A DNA stretch of 7,481 bases from Pyrodictiaceae archaeon. Its GTDB lineage: Archaea > Thermoproteota > Thermoprotei_A > Sulfolobales > Pyrodictiaceae. The notes below the pieces were generated by a model. That model was not told the origin of the DNA. It did no database searches and saw nothing but the letters and a program-made list of their open reading frames with translations. Below are positions 1 to 6,657 of the stretch, one piece after another. How positions within the stretch are numbered: the stretch's first letter is position 1; every line of letters begins with the position of its first letter. A program made the position numbers and the translations under genes. The stretch covers positions 1-7,481 of the forward strand of contig JALVKZ010000281.1 in the NCBI GenBank assembly GCA_027033675.1, written 5' to 3'.

Positions 1-21
1 ATCCTCCTTAGGTTTGTCTGG

Positions 22-106
22 GCCCCCGGCTTCCCGGCGGCGGCGCAGCCGCGACACCGGGCAAAGCCCGGGCCTTGGATGGGCGGGCTAGCCTCCAGCC
101 GGGGGT
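22..106. other. GC-rich foldable segment, possible structured RNA
   Basis: An outer stem, CCCCCGGC (23-30) with GCCGGGGG (98-105), is 8 bp long and perfect. It encloses two perfect hairpins: GCGGC-GCA-GCCGC (40-52) and CCGGGC-AAA-GCCCGG (57-71). On the plus strand the structure is followed by a pyrimidine-rich tract (about 109-124) that would suit a terminator, so a plus-strand RNA starting at or before the window edge is possible. A TATA-like AGTATACG on the minus strand near 161-168 would allow the opposite orientation. I do not recognise a family: I saw no SRP RNA, 5S rRNA or tRNA motifs. The short reading frames across it do not look like protein. It may be only a GC-rich spacer. Confidence 0.3.
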
Positions 107-278
107 ACACTCTTCTCTCGCCTCGCTTAGCTCCCTGTAGCCCGCTCGCCTATTGGCCCCGTATACTGTGTCTAGCTTACTGTTTTGATTATCTTGTATC
201 TTCACTATTATTGTTTAGTTATTGTTTAAAAATGTTTTATTGTTTGATGCATACATGGGCGAAAGCATTATTGCTCTA

Positions 279-287
279 GCTTATAAG
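279..287 (+). promoter_or_regulatory. TATA-like box overlapping the first codon of the KaiC-like gene
   Basis: GCTTATAAG fits an archaeal TATA box well and ends on the first base of the GTG at 287. If it is the real promoter, transcription would start near 309. The GTG at 287 could then not be used, and the in-frame TTG at 332 becomes the likely start. The AT-rich DNA at 165-278, including TTTAAAAA near 225-232, offers alternative upstream promoters that would keep GTG-287. Confidence 0.4.
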
Positions 288-1732
288 TGGCTGGTTCTGG
301 TAGAGTACGAGGTAAGCGAGAGCTGAGAACTTTGGAGACTAATAGTTTCAAATGGGGTATTGAATCGCTTGACGCTTTGCTTGGTAAGGCGCTTATCCCT
401 GGCACTAGTATCCTCTTAGCAGGTAACCCTGGTGCAGGGAAGACCACTCTCGCCGCTACTATATGTTACGCTAACGCGTCTAGCGGAAAGCCGTGTCTCT
501 ATTTCTCCTTCTATGAGGAGGAGGACCGCTTCGTTAACCAGATGAAGCGATATGGCATGGATTTCGAGAAGCTATCACGGGAAAAGCTCTTCCAGTACGT
601 GAAGCTCCCATTGATACTTGACACTGATGCTCTCGAGGCCATCCTCGAGTCTATAAGCCAGTACGCTGACGAGGCAAACGCGAAGGTAATAGTTGTTGAT
701 AGCTTCACGCCACTTGGAATGATCCTTAGAGAGGAGGTGAAGGCACGCGAGATACTGCAGAACTACTTCTATACGCTAGCTAGGACTATTGAGGGCATAG
801 TGGTCATTATTGCCGAGATACCCTATGGTTATCAGCGCGTAGAGATAGGCGGAGTAGAGTTCGTAACGGATATAGTACTTATACTAAAACACATAGTGAT
901 TAACAGGCTTATCTCGAGGATCCTTGAGATAAGGAAGGCACGCGGAGCGCCGATAAACATAGCTGAGCTACCATTCTCCATAATAGATGGGAGAGGCATA
1001 GTCGTGTACGCGCCCCCACTAATAAAAGAGATCCCGCCACCCCGGAGAGACATATCGTATAAGCTGCCTTGCCGCGTATTCGAAGAGGCTCTGAGAAGCC
1101 TGCACCCAGGCGAGGTTATCTACGTAGAGTATCCCGCTGATGGCAGGGTACGACACCTGCTAGTACCTGTATTCCTTGGCTTGCTCGTTGAGAACGATTT
1201 GAGGACCTTGGTAGTTAGTTATCATAGGTCGCCAAAAGAGATAGAGGAGGGATATCACCTGGCCCTAGGGGTCTCTGAGACCCACGATCTCGTGAAGAGG
1301 GCATTAGAACTCACAGAGATAATAACGATTAATCCCTCGGCGATGAGTCTCGAGGAGATATACTCTACGGAGCTGCAGGTTATTCAGCAGAGGAAGCCAG
1401 ACGTTGTCTTGTTCGAGCGCATAGAGGTTCCGGCATATATTCACGAGTACAGTGGCTATGCGGGACTATATTACAAGTACATGCGGGACGAGCTGTTATT
1501 GCTGAGAAAACAAGGTGTTCTAACCTTCCGTGTCTCATCCTATGTTAACGAGAACCACTATAACAAGAATGCTAGTCTCTCTGATGTCGTGCTTAAGACT
1601 ATAAAGCGGATAGAGGGTAACAAGCTCGACCTATTACTATACGTGTGGCGCACTAATGCCGAGCCCAGATTGCTTACCGAGAGGGATCTCTGGGCCTGTA
1701 TAAAGGAGATGTGTGCGAAGCAGTGCAAGTAG
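287..1732 (+). CDS. KaiC-like RecA-superfamily ATPase, two domains, second one degenerate
   Basis: A 481-residue cytoplasmic P-loop ATPase of the archaeal KaiC/RadA-like group. The first domain (about residues 22-245) is complete. It has Walker A GNPGAGKTT (46-54), an acidic FYEEED patch (76-81) matching the KaiC catalytic glutamate pair, and Walker B VIVVDS (134-139). The second half (about 260-460) appears to repeat the fold without its ATP site: after PGEVIYV, where the P-loop is expected, it reads YPADGRVR (282-289), with no GK[ST]. Its Walker B-like strand ends in Glu (DVVLFE, 372-377). The role is unknown; relatives act in signalling, motility or DNA metabolism. The ORF begins with GTG directly after an in-frame TAA. 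TTG-332 is an alternative start that keeps the whole ATPase domain. No ribosome binding site is obvious. The gene ends 3 bp from a convergent gene. Confidence 0.85.
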   Translation: MAGSGRVRGKRELRTLETNSFKWGIESLDALLGKALIPGTSILLAGNPGAGKTTLAATICYANASSGKPCLYFSFYEEEDRFVNQMKRYGMDFEKLSREKLFQYVKLPLILDTDALEAILESISQYADEANAKVIVVDSFTPLGMILREEVKAREILQNYFYTLARTIEGIVVIIAEIPYGYQRVEIGGVEFVTDIVLILKHIVINRLISRILEIRKARGAPINIAELPFSIIDGRGIVVYAPPLIKEIPPPRRDISYKLPCRVFEEALRSLHPGEVIYVEYPADGRVRHLLVPVFLGLLVENDLRTLVVSYHRSPKEIEEGYHLALGVSETHDLVKRALELTEIITINPSAMSLEEIYSTELQVIQQRKPDVVLFERIEVPAYIHEYSGYAGLYYKYMRDELLLLRKQGVLTFRVSSYVNENHYNKNASLSDVVLKTIKRIEGNKLDLLLYVWRTNAEPRLLTERDLWACIKEMCAKQCK

Positions 1733-1735
1733 CTC

Positions 1736-2893
1736 CTAGGGGCTTAGTATTTGTCTCCTTAGCTCCCTTATTCTTGTTATCTTTCTGTATCTGTTTTCCT
1801 CGGCCACGTATCCCTTGGGTGTAGCATCGATTGCTCCTAGCTTCTCTTCGAGGCCACGAATCGTCTCAGTACTTACTCCCTTGTCATATACCTCTTCGCA
1901 GTCTTGCCGCTTCGTGATCTCGCGTAGCGCGAGGTTCTCGGCAGCTACTCCAAGGATTATTGCCCTGAGCTTTACCGGGTTAAACACTAAGTGGTGGACC
2001 ACGTTGCCTCCTACTTGTTTCTTGACTAGCTGTGTTGCCGCCATGTAGTGCTCTATAGCGTTTCCCAGTAGCTGCTCTAGTTTAGCCAGGGGGTTCTTTG
2101 CTCCACAGGCTTGGTAAGCCAATAGTGATATGTAGTTCTTTGCCAGAGCGGCTGCACTTACCAGTGTTAGTTTAATCTCTTCGCCCTCGGGGTACCTGTA
2201 CTTCCTCGCGCCGAGGGGTGTTCTTGGCTCAAGTAGGGGCTTCCTTATCGCTTCCTTCATTGTTTTCGCTGAGAGAAGCCTTAGCACCGACAGTGGTTCT
2301 TCAGCACTCAGTTCTACGATGTTTATGCTTACGCCCTCGCTCGGGGGATACGGTCTTGGCTCAGCAGCTGTTGTTACTAGGTCGGTGCCTGCTAGGGCTG
2401 CTATATGCTTAGCCGCTGTCAGGGCTACGTGGCTTAGCCCGGTATCTGCCTCGGAGTCGAGAACAACGGTTATTCTGTCTATCCTCTTGCTCCTAGCTAT
2501 GATCGTTACCAGGCTATGCGCTATGAATGCCTCTGCATCACCTGGTGTTGCCGTGAATCTCCAGCCACCGACTAGCTGGGTCCAAGGAGCAATCACATAG
2601 TCTACTCGTCTGCAGAGCCTGGGCGAGAGACGGATACTGCATTTTCTCCTCACATGGTCTCTTAGCCTGTTGAGTACCTCGCGGTATTCTGTCACCTTGG
2701 GGAATATCCCGGTTTCTGGCCATACACTGTACTGGTCGCCGAGAACCACTAAGCCAAGGTTATCGTATACAGTGTCGTCTAGGAGAGGAGCAACAGGGTC
2801 TAAGGCCTCGTAGCTAGCTGGGCCGTAGACATACTCGTAGCGAGAAAGACGCTTAAACGGGTTAACCATTACGCTCAGCACTATTCCGGGCAT
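1736..2893 (-). CDS. Putative CARF-domain protein, Csx1-like (CRISPR-associated DxTHG family)
   Basis: About 385 residues from the ATG at 2893. The N-terminus (VLSVMVNPFKRLSRYEYVYG) resembles the opening strand of Csx1-like CARF proteins, which sense cyclic oligoadenylate made by type III CRISPR systems. A later strand, ITVVLDSEADTG (residues 141-152), lies where the family has its D-x-T-H-G motif. It is followed by helix and then NIVELSAEEP (191-200), like the NIVEL stretch after the CARF core in Csx1. The C-terminal half is helical, as a HEPN domain would be, but the R-x4-6-H RNase motif is missing; GGNVVHH (295-301) may be its remnant with Gly for Arg. The ORF extends to a GTG at 2971, but the extra 26 residues do not look like the family, so ATG-2893 is preferred; ATG-2869 is also possible. 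The family call rests on recalled motif resemblance only. It could instead be an unrelated archaeal hypothetical protein. Confidence 0.5.
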   Translation of the reverse strand: MPGIVLSVMVNPFKRLSRYEYVYGPASYEALDPVAPLLDDTVYDNLGLVVLGDQYSVWPETGIFPKVTEYREVLNRLRDHVRRKCSIRLSPRLCRRVDYVIAPWTQLVGGWRFTATPGDAEAFIAHSLVTIIARSKRIDRITVVLDSEADTGLSHVALTAAKHIAALAGTDLVTTAAEPRPYPPSEGVSINIVELSAEEPLSVLRLLSAKTMKEAIRKPLLEPRTPLGARKYRYPEGEEIKLTLVSAAALAKNYISLLAYQACGAKNPLAKLEQLLGNAIEHYMAATQLVKKQVGGNVVHHLVFNPVKLRAIILGVAAENLALREITKRQDCEEVYDKGVSTETIRGLEEKLGAIDATPKGYVAEENRYRKITRIRELRRQILSP

Positions 2894-2987
2894 CTCCCTA
2901 GTCGTCCCTCCAGTGAGCCTAAGCAGGGCCTTCCAGGAGTTAGGGTTATTGGCCGCGTTTCTCCATGGCACCGTGGGGTAGAGGGCT

Positions 2988-3254
2988 GTGGAGTTAAGGT
3001 GTTTACAGGAGGCTATGAGGAAGGCTTTTTACGAGAGGGATAAGGCGAGAGGGCTTTACGCAACCTTTACCTGGCTCGTGGAGGAGGTAGGTGAACTAGC
3101 CGAGGCATTACTGAAGGGAGGCCGAGAGTCTATTGAGGAGGAGCTGGCCGATGTTATTGCTTGGACGCTTAGTGTAGCTAACCTAGCAGGTATTGACGCG
3201 GAAGAGGCTTTTAGGAAAAAGTACGCCAAGGAACTCGAGGCTGCTAAGTGCTAG
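2988..3254 (+). CDS. MazG-like nucleotide pyrophosphohydrolase
   Basis: A compact 88-residue all-alpha protein of the MazG/dUTPase-like superfamily, which hydrolyses nucleoside triphosphates to monophosphate and pyrophosphate, usually to clear non-canonical or excess nucleotides. The metal-binding motifs are intact: EEVGE at residues 32-36 (E-E-x-x-E) and ELAD at 52-55 (E-x-x-D). The N-terminal stretch with YERDKARG followed by TWLVEEVGELAEAL is typical of the single-domain archaeal version, so the length is normal for the family. It starts at GTG, and the conserved N-terminal helix begins right there, which supports that start. It is divergent from the CARF-like gene, with about 94 bp between the preferred starts. 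Its stop overlaps the stop of the convergent GGGP synthase gene. The true substrate cannot be read from sequence. Confidence 0.88.
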   Translation: MELRCLQEAMRKAFYERDKARGLYATFTWLVEEVGELAEALLKGGRESIEEELADVIAWTLSVANLAGIDAEEAFRKKYAKELEAAKC

Positions 3255-4009
3255 TGCTCCTTAACGGCACTTAGGACTTGGAGCGCCTTAGACGGGTTCT
3301 TCTCCGCCAAGGTACCTATAACTATTGCATCTGCTCCCGCGCTTAGTAGCTCTATTGCTTTCTCCTCCGAGCGTATGCCACCGCCAACGATTATCACTGC
3401 TTCCTCCGTCGCACGCCTAGCATAGCTAACAGCCTCAGCAGGCACAGGTCTCGGCGCACCGGATCCAGCCTCTAGGTAGATGAACCTGTATCCAAGGAGC
3501 TCCGCTGCCGCAGCGTATGAGGCGACTATGTAGGTGTTTTCATAGGGTATGGGAAGGGCTCGCCCAACATGCCCTGCCGCGCCGCCATGTCCTATAATTA
3601 TGTAGGCTGTGGGGATAGCCTCTAACCCCATTCGTTTAACTAGTAGAGCAGCTGATAACTGCGCCCCAATAATCCAATAAGTATCTAGGCTATTGAGCAG
3701 AGACATGAAGAAGATAGCATCAGCCCGAGAAGAGAGATTGTTCAGCCCCCCGGGGAACAATATTATGGGGAGCTTTACACCGCTCCTCCTCAACGAGTCA
3801 ATATAGCTATCTATGTCCTGCGGCGTTATATTGAGACTCCCACCAACTAGTAAAGCATCGGCTCCACCTTCCTCGAATTGCTTAACTATGCTAGGGTCTA
3901 GCGGATCCTCTGGATCAGAGAGTAGGAAGAAGAGCTTTTCACCGGCCTCAATACGCTTCCTCAGACTCTGCTCCACTTTCCCCGGTTTCAAAACCAGTCT
4001 CCTCAGCAC
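3251..4009 (-). CDS. Geranylgeranylglyceryl phosphate synthase (GGGP synthase)
   Basis: A 252-residue TIM-barrel prenyltransferase that joins geranylgeranyl diphosphate to sn-glycerol-1-phosphate, the first committed step of archaeal ether-lipid synthesis. Visible family motifs are SDPEDP (31-36, the metal-binding Asp region), YLEAGSGAPRPV (178-189), VGGGIRS (208-214, phosphate binding) and IGTLAEKNP (231-239). The length is normal. The GTG at 4009 is preceded by GAGG six bases upstream. Other possible starts are TTG-3991 (preceded by GAGGAG, seven bases) and GTG-3976, which would match the shorter N-termini usual in the family. Every choice overlaps the end of the upstream Elf1-like gene (by 62, 44 or 29 bp), so the two are probably co-transcribed and translationally coupled. 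The stop shares a CTAG with the convergent MazG-like gene. Confidence 0.93.
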   Translation of the reverse strand: MLRRLVLKPGKVEQSLRKRIEAGEKLFFLLSDPEDPLDPSIVKQFEEGGADALLVGGSLNITPQDIDSYIDSLRRSGVKLPIILFPGGLNNLSSRADAIFFMSLLNSLDTYWIIGAQLSAALLVKRMGLEAIPTAYIIIGHGGAAGHVGRALPIPYENTYIVASYAAAAELLGYRFIYLEAGSGAPRPVPAEAVSYARRATEEAVIIVGGGIRSEEKAIELLSAGADAIVIGTLAEKNPSKALQVLSAVKEH

Positions 4010-4328
4010 CCAGTTCCTCTAGACTAATCGTGCGCTCCTCAGCCTTCTTTAAGAACTTGACCTCTATCCTGCCCTCAAGATACGCGTCAAGGAACTTAGA
4101 GTATACGTCAACCGGCTGGAATATCTCAGGGACCCACATCTCGGCATAGAGGCCACAGTTCCCGCACCTAATTACGGCCTTTACCTCGCCTCTTTCATTA
4201 CGCTCCTTCTTCTTTATCTCAACACTAATGGCCCTAGCACCGCAATGAGGGCATTCAAACACCGTCGGTAATCGCGGCTGTGGGCGCAGTAATTGCCGCT
4301 TACGATACTTCCTCCTCCGCCTACCCAA
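3948..4328 (-). CDS. Elf1-like zinc-ribbon transcription elongation factor
   Basis: Read from TTG-4328 this is a 126-residue protein. It has a very basic N-terminus (MGRRRRKYRKRQ), a four-cysteine zinc ribbon CPHC (26-29) and CGNC (55-58), then a conserved helix-containing tail (FQPVDVYSKFLDAYLEGR). This matches the archaeal homologues of eukaryotic Elf1, a factor that travels with RNA polymerase. The frame is open back to 4349, but a TATA box at 4365-4374 predicts transcription from about 4343, downstream of 4349. The start is therefore TTG-4328, which gives the usual MGRRRRK opening, or GTG-4337. The acidic end (residues 103-126, many Glu) is an extension beyond the conserved core and overlaps the GGGP synthase start, so it may be shaped by that overlap. 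First gene of a likely two-gene operon. Confidence 0.85.
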   Translation of the reverse strand: MGRRRRKYRKRQLLRPQPRLPTVFECPHCGARAISVEIKKKERNERGEVKAVIRCGNCGLYAEMWVPEIFQPVDVYSKFLDAYLEGRIEVKFLKKAEERTISLEELGAEETGFETGESGAESEEAY

Positions 4329-4364
4329 ATCCTGCACCCAGAGAACCACGTAGCAATCAGGAGA

Positions 4365-4374
4365 CTAATATAGT
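4365..4374 (-). promoter_or_regulatory. TATA box of the Elf1-like / GGGP synthase operon
   Basis: ACTATATTAG on the minus strand. About 26 bases downstream lies position 4343, giving a leader of roughly 6-15 bases before GTG-4337 or TTG-4328. This decides against the longest reading of the ORF, which begins at 4349. Confidence 0.6.
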
Positions 4375-4398
4375 AACTACTCAGCAAAGCAGCCAACA

Positions 4399-4419
4399 AA
4401 GAAGGGGGCCGAAGAAGGG
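4399..4419 (-). terminator. Pyrimidine-rich tract at the RNase P RNA 3' end
   Basis: On the minus strand CCCTTCTT occurs twice (4419-4412 and 4406-4399), directly after the P1 helix. A pyrimidine-rich run just past a stable helix fits an archaeal termination site, but the T runs are short, so the evidence is weak. Confidence 0.3.
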
Positions 4420-4751
4420 CTGGGCCCCGACTATAACCCGCCTTCTGTACCTTCGGCCGCATCCGACTAAGCGGACCCGGCGCGCCACTCGCGCGGCCCT
4501 CATCGGCGCGCCGCCTTGCTCCCCGGGGGTCGGCCGTTTCAACGCACCCGCCCAGGTCCTCAGCGGGTTACTGGCTCCCCGTTACCGGGGAGCCCTCACC
4601 GCCTCATCGTCCTCCCTAGGCGGGCGTGCCGTTTCTGTGCCGTTGCCACGGGGACTACCCGTGCACCATCTCGGTGCCCCGGTGCCGCGGGGAGGGCGGA
4701 GTTTCCTCGGGCCCAAAGAGGGCCCGTCAGCGGCCAGCCGGGGCCCAGCCG
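4417..4751 (-). ncRNA. RNase P RNA
   Basis: The catalytic RNA of ribonuclease P, which cuts the 5' leader from pre-tRNAs. Near the 5' end is conserved region I, GAGGAAACTCCGCCC (4708-4694). The ACAGAAACGGC core of region IV lies at 4638-4628. Near the 3' end is region V, ACAGAAGGCGGGTTATAG (4448-4431). Regions I and V pair to form helix P4, CCGCC with GGCGG, leaving the expected bulged U. The ends close in an 11-bp perfect P1 helix: GGCTGGGCCCC (4750-4740) with GGGGCCCAGCC (4428-4418). Other clear hairpins are GGGCCC-TCTTT-GGGCCC (4725-4709) and a 9-bp stem capped by a GTAA (GNRA) tetraloop (4594-4573). A length near 335 and this layout fit archaeal type A. The exact ends are inferred from P1. 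The short reading frames across it are shadows. Confidence 0.94.
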
Positions 4752-4777
4752 TGTTCTGTATAATTGGGACTTACATT

Positions 4778-4785
4778 GTAATAAG
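4778..4785 (-). promoter_or_regulatory. Probable TATA box for RNase P RNA
   Basis: CTTATTAC on the minus strand, preceded by GG. Transcription would start near 4755, a few bases before the first base of P1 at 4750. A second AT-rich stretch, AATTATAC near 4759-4766, is too close to the RNA to serve. Confidence 0.45.
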
Positions 4786-4858
4786 CCTGTATTGTCGTGG
4801 AGTTATGGTCATTATTGTCATTAATGAAGTTCTTGGGGACAAGGCTTACATCTCTTAG

Positions 4859-6481
4859 TCATATTGCTTTATGGCATCTTACTCGGCCTTCGCGGATCTC
4901 GCATATGGTATTAGTGTTTAGTAGCGTTGTCTCTCTATGGGAGATAAGTATCAGTGTTGAGCTAGGCATATATTTTCTTATATTATTGAGTACCCTTAGT
5001 TCCTCGGCTCTATCTAGATTATTAGTAGCCTCATCGAGTATTAGTACGTCGGGCTTAAGCACTAGCGCCCTAGCTAATGCAATTTTCTGCTTCTGGCCCT
5101 CAGATAATTTACTCGGGTCAACCCATGTATCGGGATCCGCAAAATCTATTCTAGTGAGATCAAGTATTCTTTTTAGCTCTTTCTCACTAACATCGCTGCC
5201 TAGAGTAATGTTCTCTCTCAGTGTAATCGGGAGTATTACATCCTTTGATGGCACATAATATATTCTCCTCCTTAGCGAGGATAACTTATATTCTCTGTAA
5301 TCTATTCCATTAATTAGTATAGCTCCGCTTGAGGGTTCGTAGAATCTGATTAATAGCAGTGCAAATGTCGTTTTTCCGGATCCTATGGGGCCCTTAATGC
5401 CTATGCTTTCTCCACGTTTAATCTCCATACTAATGCCTCGTAACAATACTTTTCCATTCACACTAACAGCGACGTTCTTGATTACTATGTTCCTAACTTC
5501 CTTTAATTCCTTGGTACCGTCTCTTTCCTTCTCAATATTTATGACCTCATAATATCTCTCCAGGTAGGGTATGTATGCCGTCATAGTTGTAAGGAAATTA
5601 GCTATATTCATTATAGGTTCATATAAGCTTGACAGTATTGACGAAAATGCTATTAGTGCACCTATACTTATTTGACCCTTGACTACTAGTATACCGCCGA
5701 TAATAAGTATTATTACTCTAAGTATAGAGTTTAGATAAAAATATGATTTATTGAAAAATATCTTGTATAGAATGAATTTCATTAAGCTTGATACCCATCG
5801 TCTAAGCGAAAAACCTACACGTTCTTCAAAGAACTCGAAGCTCATTGCGCGCTTTATTAAGAATAAGCTATCAATAGTGGTCTTAACCTCGTCGACCATT
5901 TCTGAGAGGCTTCGTCTCTCAAGGCTTGAGTATTGAGAAATTTTTCTTGATGCAATTCGGTAAACAAGGTAATTAATGGGTATCAGAATTAGTGCGACTA
6001 ATAATAGTTGCATAGAGAGCACTTTCAGCGTAAACACAACAATAATGAAATTTATTATATTAATTAGTAATGCTGGTATAAACTCTGCAATTACATGCGA
6101 GAGCTCTGGTATGTCTGAGACTATACGAGCAAGTACATCACCGGCTCTTATGACTTGGATTTTAGCCCTATAAAGGGACTCTAATACACGTGAAGCAAGG
6201 ATTCGAATACTTCTTAGGCCTAGGGTCTGTAGCATGTATTCACCATAAAAGCTCAAAATATAAGATAATGCTATTACAGAGAGTATGTACATTCCTAGCT
6301 TAATTACTTCACTAATACTGCTCTTGGAAGCAAGCGAATCTATAAATTTCTTCATAAGTATTGCCTCAAAATACGTCGTCAGAGATGCAAGAGTAAATAC
6401 TACGAGGGTAAGTGCTACATACCGCTTCAGTATCTTCATCATCTCGATGTTTTCGGCAATAAGGTCTCTAAGGCTTGTCAC
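4859..6481 (-). CDS. ABC exporter half-transporter (membrane domain fused to ATPase)
   Basis: A 540-residue protein with a six-helix membrane domain (helices near residues 21-41, 65-85, 134-155, 157-177, 253-270 and 272-292) followed by an ABC ATPase domain (about 330-540). The ATPase has Walker A GPIGSGKTT (364-372), signature LSEGQ (459-463), Walker B VLILDE (479-484), a D-loop (NNLD, 487-490) and the switch His515. This is the exporter architecture, which works as a dimer in the cell membrane; the substrate is unknown. Two details are odd. The Q-loop glutamine is missing (VPSKD, 410-414), and no aromatic A-loop residue is visible before VNGKVLL (341-347). The gene is visibly richer in A and T than its neighbours, so it may have been acquired. 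The start is GTG-6481, with TATA at 6511-6523 and a GGGAAAGGGA leader. It stands alone between two RNA genes. Confidence 0.92.
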   Translation of the reverse strand: MTSLRDLIAENIEMMKILKRYVALTLVVFTLASLTTYFEAILMKKFIDSLASKSSISEVIKLGMYILSVIALSYILSFYGEYMLQTLGLRSIRILASRVLESLYRAKIQVIRAGDVLARIVSDIPELSHVIAEFIPALLINIINFIIVVFTLKVLSMQLLLVALILIPINYLVYRIASRKISQYSSLERRSLSEMVDEVKTTIDSLFLIKRAMSFEFFEERVGFSLRRWVSSLMKFILYKIFFNKSYFYLNSILRVIILIIGGILVVKGQISIGALIAFSSILSSLYEPIMNIANFLTTMTAYIPYLERYYEVINIEKERDGTKELKEVRNIVIKNVAVSVNGKVLLRGISMEIKRGESIGIKGPIGSGKTTFALLLIRFYEPSSGAILINGIDYREYKLSSLRRRIYYVPSKDVILPITLRENITLGSDVSEKELKRILDLTRIDFADPDTWVDPSKLSEGQKQKIALARALVLKPDVLILDEATNNLDRAEELRVLNNIRKYMPSSTLILISHRETTLLNTNTICEIREGRVRCHKAI

Positions 6482-6510
6482 ATCCCTTTCCCGTAATTAT
6501 GCACTAGTCG

Positions 6511-6523
6511 CGTATATTATAAG
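6511..6523 (-). promoter_or_regulatory. TATA box of the ABC exporter gene
   Basis: CTTATAATATACG on the minus strand predicts transcription from about 6492, leaving a leader of about 11 bases that is almost entirely GGGAAAGGGAT. The purine run (6492-6483) could act as a ribosome binding site, although it lies very close to the GTG. Confidence 0.6.
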
Positions 6524-6657
6524 AGTTATTCTAGAATATAACGAAATATACATAATGTATACTCCCCAACAAATCAACACGAGCCAGGCTAGAAGCATAG
6601 TAATAGCAGTACATACCTTCTTCTCTTCACGTATATCGAATAAGACGGGAATGAGAA

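Noticed and set aside
8..279. Two short frames at the left edge
   Set aside because: They run across the foldable GC-rich element and AT-rich spacer, with no recognisable domain, no ribosome binding site and unlikely composition.
4214..4858. Long frames on both strands across the RNase P RNA region
   Set aside because: The GC-rich structured RNA leaves stop-free frames. Their low-complexity Pro/Arg/Ser-rich products have no protein features, and the RNA evidence is decisive.
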